A stretch of DNA of 64,000 bases from Rotaria macrura (taxonomy: Eukaryota; Rotifera; Eurotatoria; Philodinida; Philodinidae), in NCBI GenBank assembly GCA_900239685.1, contig OENT01000596.1:1-64000 (forward strand). Reading direction: 5' to 3'. Numbering within the stretch: position 1 is the stretch's first letter; every line of letters starts with the position of its first letter. The notes under the pieces were generated by a model, which searched no databases, was not told where the DNA came from, and saw only the letters and a list, made by a program, of their open reading frames with translations. Below, piece after piece: positions 37,409 through 49,891 of this stretch. The translations under genes were made by a program, and so were the position numbers.

Positions 37409-38500
37409 TCAAAACCGATTTGTAGAAATATTAGAAGATACATCGATAGTAAAGTTAGCAGTATAGTTCATATATTTCACATTGCCATCCAAATCAAATG
37501 ACAAAGGTGACCAGTACGTAAAATCATGCCCTTTGGCACCATCTGGAGAACTTTGCCACTTGTTACCTTGCCATAAGTATCCATAGATTTCTTTGTCAGT
37601 CGTCTTGAATTGTAAAATATTGTAAAGTTGTGCATGACCTTCATTACCTAGATTGTTCATTGTTTCAAAAGGACCAAGAGGCGATATAGACATATATACA
37701 ATAGTAGAAGCTCCTTCTGCACAATAACAACAACACTGACCGAATACGGCATAGTAGATTCCATTACGTTTGAACATTGCACCACCTTCGACAAAAGTTT
37801 GACCAAAGTATCCACTGTTGTACTTCATACCTAATGAGCTGAGGTAATCATCGGATAATTTCTCCACTGACATTAAATGATCGGGCTTGTAAATGCTGCC
37901 ATCAATATGTGCATTGTAAATAATATAAGCATCTCCATTATCGTCTTGAAAAAGATTCAAATCTCCGGTATTTTCCCACGCAAGTGTCGTCACTTTTTCA
38001 GTCACCAGTTCAAAAGGTCCTTCTGATGTATCCGATATGGCAACAGCACACTGTGACTCGGACACACCAGTACCTGTAGCTGGCAGGAAATTAAACCACA
38101 TCACCCACTTTTTCGTCTTCGAATTGGGTAAGACACGTGGTCCGAACATTATACCTTGAGTCTTCATCGAAGACATTTGAAAGACGTATCCACGAAATTT
38201 CCATTCAAAAAGATCTGTCGACGTATAAAGACTAACATTGTGATTCAGTTGAAAACCACATCCACCTGTGTGCCATACAGTACAGCCTGATGGACCCGGA
38301 GGTTCTTTGCACAGGCCATAACTTGCACCGTAGTAGTAATAAAGACCTTCATACAGAAAGACATTACCATCATGAGCATCCATTATATTGCCATCGGTAT
38401 CACGCCGAGGAATAACATTACTGATCGTCACTTGACGACATGCGCTAGTACTAATTAACGTGGTCAGAACGGTAATAACAACTAGAAAATTCATGCGCAT
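37409..38500 (-). CDS. Secreted GH43-like glycoside hydrolase, intronless (363 aa)
   Basis: Residues 1-20 form a cleavable signal peptide (LVVITVLTTLISTSA, then CRQ), so the enzyme is exported. The rest fits a five-bladed beta-propeller of the GH43/GH-F kind. DAHDGNVFLYEGLYYYYGASYG contains the likely general-base Asp and a stretch typical of blade 1. ENTGDLNLFQDDNGDAYIIYN is the usual pKa-modulating Asp region. VEGGAMFKRNGIYYAVF has the likely acid Glu. GPFE and EGHAQLYN occur further on. Such enzymes remove arabinose, xylose or galactose from plant or microbial polysaccharide; the exo-beta-1,3-galactanase-like branch is my best guess. Several cysteines (QCCCYC) suggest disulfides. No introns and a mainly bacterial/fungal family suggest acquisition by transfer. 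Confidence 0.87.
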   Translation of the reverse strand: MRMNFLVVITVLTTLISTSACRQVTISNVIPRRDTDGNIMDAHDGNVFLYEGLYYYYGASYGLCKEPPGPSGCTVWHTGGCGFQLNHNVSLYTSTDLFEWKFRGYVFQMSSMKTQGIMFGPRVLPNSKTKKWVMWFNFLPATGTGVSESQCAVAISDTSEGPFELVTEKVTTLAWENTGDLNLFQDDNGDAYIIYNAHIDGSIYKPDHLMSVEKLSDDYLSSLGMKYNSGYFGQTFVEGGAMFKRNGIYYAVFGQCCCYCAEGASTIVYMSISPLGPFETMNNLGNEGHAQLYNILQFKTTDKEIYGYLWQGNKWQSSPDGAKGHDFTYWSPLSFDLDGNVKYMNYTANFTIDVSSNISTNRF

Positions 38501-41500
38501 TATTATGTTGCAAGCCTAGAAGCAAATGAAAAGAAAATCATTATTTCTTTTGCTACTGTGTCAGCAAAAAGATTTCAAGAATAGTTTCTCATTTTCTCTA
38601 GATAATTTCTAGTTATAAAATGTGCCAACTTGAAGCTTTGGGAATACAATACCAAGCGTGATGCTTCGTAAGTTCTTTATTCTCAAAATTTCTAAAAAGA
38701 ACTCCTTCATTGTAATTACTATTCTACTAAAACATAAAGAGAATCGTTCAGTTTTCGTCACGTTCTGTGAGACGAATAAGGGTTTAGTTAAGTTGTCTGT
38801 CAAAATCATTCAATCATCTTCGCTATTGTTTTTCAGAGAACACTGCAGGTATTCATACATTATGAAATCAATGACTTTGGCGCAACATACTTCATTAGAT
38901 AGGAGTTCTTTAAAAATAAAAGTTTTTAGACACAGAATCTATTTAACATATTGAATGCCTATCTTTCATACAACAGTAGTTATGGTGTAGGTCAAGACAT
39001 CGTTCTTTTGTTGGCGTCGATCACTGAAATTTCAACAGAATGCTTCAAAGAGGTTTCTGCCACCCAATGAACACTATTGCATTCGTTCTCACCTATGAAA
39101 GTAGATGCTCTGGCAGTAATTGATTTTTACTTATGAAATAGTGGCCTTTCAACTGCAATACACAGAAAAATGAATGTAAAAATTCAGATAGTTTCTTCTC
39201 TAGTTATCATTTGGCAGTTATCACCATAAACAAAAGTGGCAAAGGTAAATATTAGGTGATATAAGATACGAAAGAGAAAAAAACTGATAGTAGAAGCAAA
39301 TGATTCTCTTCATTAACGCAGCTATGATGTTACGAGTTTCAACGAGAGAACTTCGTCAAGAGGAAAAATGATTTGTTTTTCTTATTTATATTATTCTGAC
39401 AAGAGACACACATCAAATAATGAAAACAGCCTGAAAATTGATGTTTAACTGAAAGTTTGATTGATGCAATTACAGACTCTATTTACTTCAATTTTCCATA
39501 TAGGTCTTGGATGTCTGATACGGACTGACTCTTTAGTAGTACAGTATAGAGATCATATGTTGTGTCAAGCAATACCTATGTGCCTGACAGAGGAAGTGAC
39601 TTATCATTGTTACCAGATTTATTTTTAATTTTGGAAAACAAAAACGTGAATGCAAAACTGATATTTCATCAGCATCAGAAGTCTAGTCTTCATTGTTTTA
39701 GAGCTCTGAAGAAATTAACATATCGCTTATAAAGTAATCGATTATCAATCAACTCGTTTGGCCTGTCTCGTTACTATATTTCTCGATAGAATATATGTAG
39801 ATCGAACGAGCTCTAAAACACAGTATACATCATGATTTCTGGATAGTATATAGGCAGATTAAAAACGGTTGGGAAGAACTCCAATTTTTCTGAAAAAAAG
39901 AAAATTAACACGAGCTATATCAGAAAATCCTACTGTATTTTTAAACATTCAGTTGTAAAATACCTTTATAAGCTATTTATGTCGTAATGTCTAGTTGTTT
40001 TTTCACTTTTGCTCAAGGACGCTTATTTGTACCCGAGCGTTGATAAAGTCTAAAGAGGTACAAGATCATTTGGCTGTCATAAGTATTGAAGAAAAAACAA
40101 TATTTTTCGAGACGTAAATCAGATTGATTTTTGAATCCACTCTATGTTGCATTCAAACGTGATGTGCCCGTTAGAACTTTAGCGACCAATCGCAGCTTCA
40201 AATATCAATAGAGCCTTCAGATTATTTTAAAAAGTATATCCTTGAGAAAGTCAATTAGTAAGAATATCAAATACTATCGAATTCATACGACCGAGAATCT
40301 TCTGAGGATAAAAAATTAATTGAAAACATAGTTGCAAAGATCATTTTAGATCATGTTATTTTGTAACCGATTAGTGAAACATATCGCATCGTATCAACTG
40401 CAAATAATATTTTTAGACCAATTTTTCTCAGTAAATGTGTCTTGAGATTCCAACGGGGATTTTTTTGGAAAAAATTGAAACTCAAAATTATGAACTTCCT
40501 ACTTCTGATTTTCCGGCAAGGTTTCCTTTCGTCAGCCTTTATAAAATTTGGTCATTTTTCTTTGTTACTTCGTTTAGTGATAATTCGAAGATTTGTTTTT
40601 CCCGCTAGTCTGTTACCAAGTACTGATAAATTCCTACAACTATCTGCTTTAACACAGTGTGTTCGAATTGTGAAAGTCTCACTATTGATTTTAAGATCTT
40701 CTAACCTTTACATATATTTTTAAGACTCTGCTTAGTCTCGAAACGTTAGAGTTTAACATTTGTATTATCTTTCTATACAGTAAAGTAAATTAGGACTGAA
40801 AAAGATTCTTCAAAATGTTTTCTTTTACATTATTACAATGCGTTGTGATAGCTCTCGTGGGTTATTATGACTTCGTTAGTATTTTGCCTTGAGTCACTGT
40901 TGAAAACCTTTCAGAAACGTAGAAAAACCTCGAGAAGGATGTCCTCTTTGTCAGTTGGAGTAAATTAATTATATAAGTGGAATATCTTAAGTTCTGTAAT
41001 AGATCCAATGATCGTATCCGGCACCGAATTGAAACATGTAGAACTGAACGGAGATCACTCTTATCCATAGTTGAAACTCGTATGAGAAAACGGGATCAGA
41101 TCTATGAATAAGATCCCGTAGCTATAATTAGCAAGAGGTGAACTAGAACCGATTTAGAAATCCCGCTTCTGGAATATACAGGACGATCTTTGGACTTGGG
41201 AGTTTTCCACAGTACGTCTTTGAACTGGGATACCATATTCCATGTGCAAAATGTCATAATTCATCATAGATAGCCGCACATGGATTCTATTATTCGGCCA
41301 GGGATTAAGTCTTGTAAAACGAGAAATTATGGCAGTGTATGATCGGAAACGAATTGTCGCTCTAAGAAGAAATTTAACGCGTAGAATTGTAGGATAAAAC
41401 GCACTGTCAAATCGATCACTGGAGCCAGCCCACTTTTTTAACGATTCTTTCAAAGAAAATCACGTTCTACTTTTTGATTAGAGTTCCATTGAGTAAATTA

Positions 41501-41819
41501 GTTTTCATCAGTTTCAAACACTGAAGTATGCTTATGATAAGTACGAAATTATGAACATAGTTAAGCTACCGATGACTGTCAGTGTTCATTTGAATGGTGT
41601 TGTGACTGATTGAATGTCATTGATTTTAAAGACCGCTTTTGCATCCAAACGGGATTTACAGTGAAAACGTTTTTATCTCTGTAGCATTCGAAATTTCTTT
41701 TCGTGTTTTGATTAAGAAGATGTTATTAAAGCTGTTTCTTCAGACTTCGCCGTTCGGCAACTATGATTTGTTGCATTCAAATGAAATGAACAAATCAATC
41801 TTTACATCATTTATTTCTT
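38501..41819. other. Intergenic region, 3.3 kb
   Basis: Only sub-100-codon frames are present. The plus-strand frame 40442-40723 and its surroundings are Leu/Phe/Ser-rich and could be debris of a leucine-rich gene. The minus frame 41453-41154 (99 codons, basic) has no recognised family. A small palindrome GGGATC...GATCCC lies near 41094-41119. Nothing is firmly supported. Confidence 0.4.
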
Positions 41820-42962
41820 CCTCATGATTTTCCACCATCAATGGGACATGATTACTTGATTGGATCGAATCATCAAAACGAATACAAAATCTTAGAATAT
41901 ATGAGTGAACTTTTGAAGTCAGCAAATTCAAAGAATGAACTACCAATCTTATCAGTGTTTAAACGATGTACTGAGCGCTGGTTATTTATACAAAATCTAG
42001 AAAACTGCTCTGTATCGAATTTACAATCGACCATTCAAAAACTAACACCAGGTGATTTTCTTCCTCTCTATTTTCATGCTCAAAATGCGTCAATTTCGAT
42101 TGAAATCGATGAAAATTCTATCAATCAGTCGTTGATTTCATCTTGACAAGTTTTATTACCAACACAAACTATAATTTCATCACTAGAACCACATCTTTCC
42201 TACTTTCCTGTACCTAGATTTCGATTGCCAAATCAATCTCAATTGTTATCTTTAATTGGTCAATTGTGAATTATTAGTCGATTTTATGAACAATACAATT
42301 GAATATTGTAAATCGCAGAAATCATCTTACACTTTCAATGAAATGAGGGCGCTCCCCATATAACATTATGTATGCCAATGGTGGATTACACAATCTCAAG
42401 GAATCAAAACAGAGAATCAAGCCAATATATCCATTCAGTTTAAGAAAAACATCGTGATCAAATCCGATATAGTAATTCAAGGTTTCTTTTCCGACGATCA
42501 GACTTATGGATGACTATTAAAGTGGTTTTCCATACAATTCTAACAAAGCGCTTGGGAAAGATTGGTACTATCGCTTATAAAGTACTAATTACAAAGTTTC
42601 AAACCTATTTTATTTCTATGCCATCAAAATTGATAAATTCTCTGACATCTACCGAGCTACTAATACATTGCCTTCGAAAACTTGTGCGTAGATTGAATAA
42701 AATTGAAGTTATGTTATCTTCTGTCGATTCCGATGACGTGAGTTCATGGATAAAAAATGTAGTAGAAGATATCAAACAGCAAATTGATCTGATTAGTCCG
42801 AATCCGGAGTGACAAAAAGTCATTGAGAAAAAAGAAAACCTAGAATTATCGAAAATTCAGCTGAATTCATATAAACCCGAAATCTATTGACATTCGTGTG
42901 AGAAATTAAAAGCTTATCTCAGTTAGCTCTGTTTAAATAGATTATCAAGTGAGTCCTCGTAT

Positions 42963-43916
42963 ATGTATCATTATCATCGTTCGGAACTGAACACAGATGA
43001 TCATGAAATCGGTACACTACCTAATGTTAGTGTTTTAACCAACTATGATGACGATGCTGTAGGAATACCGTTAATACGTATTGAAACATGGGTACAATCT
43101 TGTTTAAACGAATGGATCAGCTGTTCATTACTATCGAAAAATGAATACAAATGCTTTGAAAAATTGCAATCCTTTTACGAAGATTATCAGCTTGCAGCCC
43201 TGAGATTTTATTATTCGGACAACAAATCCACAGATTCGATGGATTACAATCGATATATTCTAACATCGTTGACAATAATGCGTTTGATGCATGAAAATTT
43301 ATGTAACGATAAAAGATTCGAAAAATTAAAATTACATGTCGTTCGAATTCCACATCTTTTGGAACTATTCGAATTTTTGGTCCTACTTAATCGAGAAGAC
43401 ATGATTCGAGTTCGGGACTTATATGACTATTTGCTCGAATTCAATCATGAATTGAATCCTGATTTGCTGCAGAATATCAAGTCAAAAAATGCTTTAGGCG
43501 TTCATTTTGCCGATCAATCACCAGAAATAAATGAAACCCTACAAGAAATTCAAGACGAGGTTGTGCAAGACAAAAAAGACAAAACTGAAGAGGTGACAAA
43601 GGCAAAAGAAAAATATGAACAACTCATGAAAAATGCGTGTGATCTGGAATGCGAATGTACTGTGGATATGTATTTTGGAAAATGTGATCGATGCACTATT
43701 ATAAAAGAAGCGAATAATGTCAAAGTGTATATTTATGAATGTCCTATACCATCCGAACGAAAAAGTGCTTTAGCTGTTGTATGTGAATTACAGGTACCTA
43801 ATGAAATAAGATGTTATAGAGATATCCAATGGCAATTCATCAATCGCTCGAATCCGAATTCATCCCATCGTGGGTATGAATGGCTGAGCGTTAGTCCTCA
43901 TGGCTCTAAGCTATGA
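42963..43916 (+). pseudogene. Segment of the giant pseudogene: N-terminal region with Cys cluster
   Basis: This is the longest uninterrupted fragment (317 codons). It includes an acidic/basic helical part (EIQDEVVQDKKDKTEEVTKA, probably coiled coil) followed by a CxC...CxxC cluster. The text after it (YIYECPIPSERKSALAVVCEL) corresponds to the part of relatives where a W/C-P-L-P motif precedes a hydrophobic strand. The frame closes at 43914-43916 while the homology continues in other frames. Confidence 0.7.
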
Positions 43917-45873
43917 CGATTCTACAAGAGTTCATGCAATTGTAAAGTGAAACTGGTCTTGTCGACAAAATCAATCTCACAAAGTCATTATTCAACTCCA
44001 CGACAGGTCACTTCAACACCTTTGGAAGAATTTCTATACGAAAATAGTCTTCAAGTGCAAATCTCTCCAATCAAAGTAGGAGAATCCCAAGATGAACGTT
44101 GACACCCGAACTCACCGATGCAAGTTACAAAGATTTACAATTTTCCATCGATAGCACAAATTTCGTACAAAATCTAGTAATTGCTGCATTATCGAAGTGT
44201 TCACGACAATTAAAGCCGGCCCAATTCGTAGAATTTGGTTCATTTCGTTCAGATCATCGTTTACAATGGTGGAATCTTTTGATTTTCCTTGAATCTGATT
44301 CATTGTCCATGGATGAAGAAAGTGTTGCAATACTTATCTCGCACGCGCGCTCTTGCAACTCGGTCCAATGACAGCTGATCAAACGATGCTCATTTGTTCA
44401 TGATGTCCAGAATCACATCAACAGCTATTGGAAGATAACATTGTTGATGAATTAATTGTAAGGTTGGATCGTGTTTCGAAAAAACTGTGAATGTAATTGG
44501 CAGAATGAATTGATTCTAGTTATTAGAACATTGATTGTCTTGAGAATATTTACTATTTGTAATTAAGCAAAAAAGAAACCAAATACTAGTCTAATTTTAA
44601 AAATGTCGTCATGTAGGCGAACAATGGATTCAACTGTTTTCAGAAAGCCTTCAAGATCCATCATCATCTAATTCAGATATAAATGGATATATTGCGTGAT
44701 AAAATCGTTGTAACTGGTATTACATATCTCTTAACGCTCTCAATTTATAGTGATAATAGTAATGATTTAGTGCTAACAAATCAAAACGTTATATTCCTAT
44801 TGACAATAGCGACGACGATTAATGATTATATTATTTTAAGCAAGAAAATAACAAGAATGAGTGTATTTATGAGAAATTTAATGCATTTCAGTGAACATGT
44901 GCTAGTATCCATATATCCGATTGTAAACCAACTCTTTCAAGATACTTCGTATGAAAGCTTAAATAAATTTTGTGCTCTTCGTTCGGTAGTTATAAAAAAT
45001 AGAGGTAAGTTGAATGGAACATGGAAGAAAAGAAACGAAGACAAATATGATGGTTGGTACGATGTTGACTTTGAATCGAATCAAGTATAAATTGATTGTT
45101 TGAGAGATAGATTTTTAATTAATGGAATGACAATTGGCTTCTTAGAGAACCGAATAACTTTAGATGATCTGTTTCTTCGTGTATTCGGTCATCATATTTA
45201 TGAAGTACAATCAGCCGAATCTGAAGATACTTACATTACCACGCACGGATATCATGCTGACGGAAAGGTTCACTATGAATTTAAGCACGGGTGCGGAAAC
45301 CAGCGATTGATAGCCTATGAGTGGCACAGTCAAACAAACGATAAGTTTGAACTGATCCCTCCCAGTTGTTTAAAGATGGAACTACCTGAACTTTTGACTA
45401 TCAACTATAGCCATTGGTGGAATGAAAACAAGAATATTGTAGAGTTTCGACCAATATGTTTTCAAGATTCAAATTTTTTTAGTGATATCCATTACATATG
45501 GGAAAGTGAAAAGGGCGTTGTAAGAACCTGTAATACGGAAAATACACGGTATTTGATTAGTTGATCATCATCATTCTTTCAGAACTTGTTTAAACGATAC
45601 TTTGTTCGTTTTGACAGCTAACCTTTTGTCTACATGTTAGAAGAGAATGATACTATACACATTCATCTATCTCGATTAGGAATCACTTTCAAATACAACA
45701 CTAAAGACAAAAGAATGACTTCACGTGAATATTCAGATATGTGTATCGATGAAAATCAATGTTTCGGAATACTTACAGGTCTGAAATCTGGTTTACTTCT
45801 ATCACCAATGACACTAGTCGATTGAATATATACATATTATCTCAGTCGAAAACTGATCATTCCTTTTGGACAA

Positions 45874-46539
45874 GTGCAAGCCATGAGAACATCCAATAAT
45901 GATCATCAAATTGAAACGATAGAGCGAAAATCAATAGCAACATCATTTCTTCATCAATACTTTGCTTTTTTTTTGAACGATCGATTACGTATCCTTCAGC
46001 CGACTGATAGTCCAACAGGATGGCTCTATTTAGTATTGTTACATGCGATGATATCGCATCCTCTTCAAGATCAATGCACAGGAATGACTGGAATGAAACG
46101 TGCTTTTCAATTATTGAACTCAGTTGGTAGTTGGTCTGATCAATCGTACGATTGGATTTCTCGAAATATTCTTCTGCAAATTGCTACTATTTCGCCAAAA
46201 GTCAGCTATTATCCAGAGTATCTCAGTTGTATGGTAAAAATCGAATGGAATCCTAATAGTTTACCGTATTCGATGCAACATTTCGGTTATTATTTGATAG
46301 CAAAAACCTTAGGCAAAGCAAATGAAAAATTATATTTCATGCATTCATTAATCACATCCACTGACGAATTACAGAATCTCTTTGAAAGCAAGAAATACAA
46401 TGAAAAATTAATGACTAAACTCTATTGGGACTATCGAGATTCGTACAATCCTACAGCTCGACTCTCTGAACAGATGGAAACAGATTTTCGTTGCACTAGT
46501 TCGACAAAAGCATATCAAACAGATTGGGAAAGTTGCTAA
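45874..46539 (+). pseudogene. Segment of the giant pseudogene: region upstream of DUF3638
   Basis: A 221-codon fragment with HQYFAFFLNDRLRILQPTD, GWLYLVLLHAMISHPLQDQ and TGMTGMKRAFQLLNSVGSWSD, the last being a highly recognisable block of the family. The frame ends at 46539 and recognisable text resumes only in short pieces around 46.7-47.3 kb. Confidence 0.7.
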
Positions 46540-47450
46540 TTCCCAACGAACTTCAGTCCTGTTCGCCTTGTCGATTACCTGTATGATAGTAGAGATGTGA
46601 AATTAAAATCCAGCAGAGAACTGAGACGTTTTCCTCTCTCAATGGCTTACAAGTGAATATGAATTGAAAAATATCTGGATTGGTTGATTTAAATTCGTCG
46701 AACAGTTAAAGACAACTGAAGCTAATAAGTAGAAAGATGAAATGGAACGATTTGATATGCTGCTAGATTTTCTATGCTATATCTCTGTTAAATGTTCTAG
46801 TCGACCCTTTTATTTCCAGTTACTGAAATCCGTCTTGCATGCACCAAACTTACTTTTGATATCAGTTTCATATCCTTCATTTGTGCAATATAAAAATATC
46901 CAGGAAACTTCGTATCAATCTAGGAAATCTCGATCATTATAAGCGGAGTATAGCTTTACAAGAAATTCAAGATTGCTTTGTTAAAAATTGTACTTATAAA
47001 AATAGCAAGCTTCCAAAAATACACTAGATAAACGTTGAGATGTATAGAATCAACGAGTTATTTAATTCTTGGCAAGAGAATGCCAAACTTCATTCTTTAG
47101 TAGATCATATTCAAAATCATATTCGTTCTATCACAATGATATCACTGTATAGTAGAGTGCTTGTTAATCCTCAACAGTTTACATTTGAATCATTTAACAG
47201 CCAGTATCAAAGCAATCGTAATTCAATAGGGAAACTCATCGATCAAAAATTGCTCGCTAGTGCACAACAAAAGTTTCTCTATTCTCATTCTAATTATTTT
47301 ATCGAATCAACAACATGTGTTCAAATCGAAAATGTGTAAAAAGCATTACCGGAAAACGTATTTCCTTCAACGGACTTTCAAATCAATCCTCTCAACGATA
47401 TTGCTAATTATTTCAAAGAACACTTAACTGAAAGTTGGCAAGAATTTAAT

Positions 47451-48382
47451 ATGACCAAGGAATATCGAAAAGGATATTCAACACCAGAAGAAATTAATTT
47501 ATTGCTCGAGTCATTTCGACAAGAATCCGTACAATTCTGGAATGAGCTAATAAAACGCATTGAAAATACAGAAGAATTTCTATTTAAAGTGGGTTTGATG
47601 CCACGTATTCCACCAACAATTTCGATATCTGTCCTCCAACAAATATACTTAAATGATATGGAATCACATGCCTTATTATAAGCAACTGTGGGGAAGAATG
47701 CAAATTCGACATCATTATTACTTGACATCTGAACAGTGTACGTTACTCGGTGGAATTATGGTAAATTGGATTGTGGAACAACAAATTGAAAGAGTTTTAC
47801 ATTTTGCACATCAGGAAAAATGGGAAGACTCTGAAAAAGAAACATCAAATATACCTCATGTCAATTGGATACCTTCACAGCATGTTCCATGCTTAATAGT
47901 TGGAACTTGAAATGAATATCACGATTCGAGAAACACAAATTGAAGTAGCACATCACTTGATAAAACCAATGATGAGCGATAGCAATTCAACAACACAAAA
48001 TGTCGTTATGCAAACGAATATGGGCGACGGGAAAACTTCAGTGATATTACCAATGCTAGCGCTCAGTTTATGCTTATCATCTTCGAGCTTGGTTCGCATC
48101 ATAGTATTAAAATCATTATTTCCCATGAATCATCAATCCCTTCGATATAAACTAGGTGGCTAATTAAATCGACGTGTACTGCCGTTTGCTTATCGTCGTG
48201 ATATGAATTTTAATGATATACAAAGGAATAGAATTTTTACTCGCATCAAACAAGCTGTACACCATTATGGTATTGTACTCACCTCACCGGAAGATATTCT
48301 ATCGTTTGATTTACTTACCATAGATAAATGCCGACGAGATGAATTCGATACTGGTCGTTCAATGTTATCTATTCAACGTTGA
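47451..48382 (+). pseudogene. Segment of the giant pseudogene: DUF3638 ATPase-like core
   Basis: Three overlapping or adjacent frames (47451-47681, 47653-47910 and 47900-48163) carry the run up to the P-loop-like MGDGKTS and the strand VRIIVLKSLFPMN. After a TAA at 48161-48163 the same frame continues with LNRRVLPFAYRRDMNF, so a single substitution seems to separate them. Further on are LTSPEDILSFDLL and, after a TGA at 48380, KTFARDVLDESDE. The ATP-binding residues are still readable. Confidence 0.75.
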
Positions 48383-49366
48383 CTGAAAACGTTTGCTCGT
48401 GATGTCTTAGATGAATCTGATGAAATTCTACATGTTAAACATCAATTAATCTATTCCATTGGTCGTCAGCAACGAGTCGATGGAGGTTTGTAACGTTGGA
48501 AGACTATACAATGCGTACTACACTTAGTCAAACATCATTCTTCATATGTATATTGCCAAACAATACAGGGATGACGTTCTATACAAACCATCGAAACGTC
48601 AAAGTTGTTTTCCTGAATTACGTTTACTTAATCATTGACCTTTTCCGGAATTATGTCAACGACTAGCAAAGGATTGGCTAAGTGAAAAAAATTATCGTCA
48701 ATCAGATGAGCAAGTTATTCTATTGTTCATTTTAAATACGAATTCGTCAATGGACGATTTAAGTAATAGTTTTTCTCATGATGCCGTGCAACTCTTCCTA
48801 GTAATGCTTGGACTTCTATCGTCCGAATTATTATGTGTTGCTTTAAAAAAGCATCATCGTGTCAATATTTTGGAGTAAATACAGATCCGAAATTCAATCG
48901 TCTAATAGCCGTACCATTTCGTGCCATAGATGTAGCTGCTGAGAATACTGAATTTGGACATCTAGATGTAGCTATTGTCTTAACTCAAATATCTTATTAC
49001 TATGATGGTTTGAATGATTCGCGAATGCTTTGATGTTTCGATCGTTTGAATCAATATGAAAGTGAACCAGAAACTATTGATGAAGAATGGATTTCATTAG
49101 AAGAGGATACTAAGTAGTATAAGTTCAAGTATCGAAAATTGGAAACGAATTAATCTAAAAGATAATCAACAACGAACCCAACAGCTTTTCTCAACATTAC
49201 GATACAACATATTAGTTATTAACCCTATTTTCTCAATCATTTTGTTTTTCCTCAAGAAGCTAAGCAGTTTCCACATAGGTTTTTTTCTTCTGCATGGGAT
49301 TTATCTTCATCCATACGAGAAAAACAAATCACTGGATTTAGTGGTACCAATAATACTCAACTGTTA

Positions 49367-49891
49367 TTGCCTGTACATATACGTCAATGTGATTTAACAA
49401 AACTTCGGAAAACTGATGCGATCGTTGTCAATAATTTACTGCAGCCAAAAAATAATTATTATCAATACTTGCCTATTAGTACGAGTTCTGAAAAAATTCT
49501 AAATCGAATCGTCAAAGAGAAACCAATTATAAAAATCATTCTCGATGTCGGTTCTCTGTTTGTCCACGGGACCAATCGTCAAATAGCAGTCAAATGGTTA
49601 GACCTATCAGATAGAACCGACATTGATTATGTTGTTTATTTCAAGTCAGACTCAATTTTTGTTTGTGATCGTCAATATCATGATCATTCTTTCACGACAT
49701 CACCTGCTAGTGAACGGCTTGACCGTTGTATATTTTATATAGATGAAGTTCATACAAGAGGAACAGACTTTAAATTTCTAAATGGATTTCGAGCTGCTGT
49801 CACCTTAGACAATGATCTCAACAAGGATCGATTGGTTCAAGCATGTATGAGAATGCGAAAATTAGGCAAACATCATTGGTTAAGTTTCTGA
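49367..49891 (+). pseudogene. Segment of the giant pseudogene: C-terminal helicase-like part
   Basis: A 174-codon frame preceded in the same area by KQITGFSGTNNTQLLLPV. It contains FYIDEVHTRGTDFKF, RAAVTLDNDLNKDRLVQACMRMRKLGK and closes at a TGA (49889-49891) where relatives continue. These are the most conserved motifs of the C-terminal half of the family. Confidence 0.75.

Noticed and set aside
41154..41453. 99-codon basic minus-strand frame upstream of the giant pseudogene
   Set aside because: No recognised domain, no start or splice context and composition not convincingly coding; left unannotated as a gene.
42144..48638. Recoding of TGA as a sense codon to rescue the giant gene
   Set aside because: CrtZ, the TIR gene, GH125 and FAH all terminate properly at TGA, and the giant gene also has TAA stops and frameshifts, so decay is the simpler explanation.
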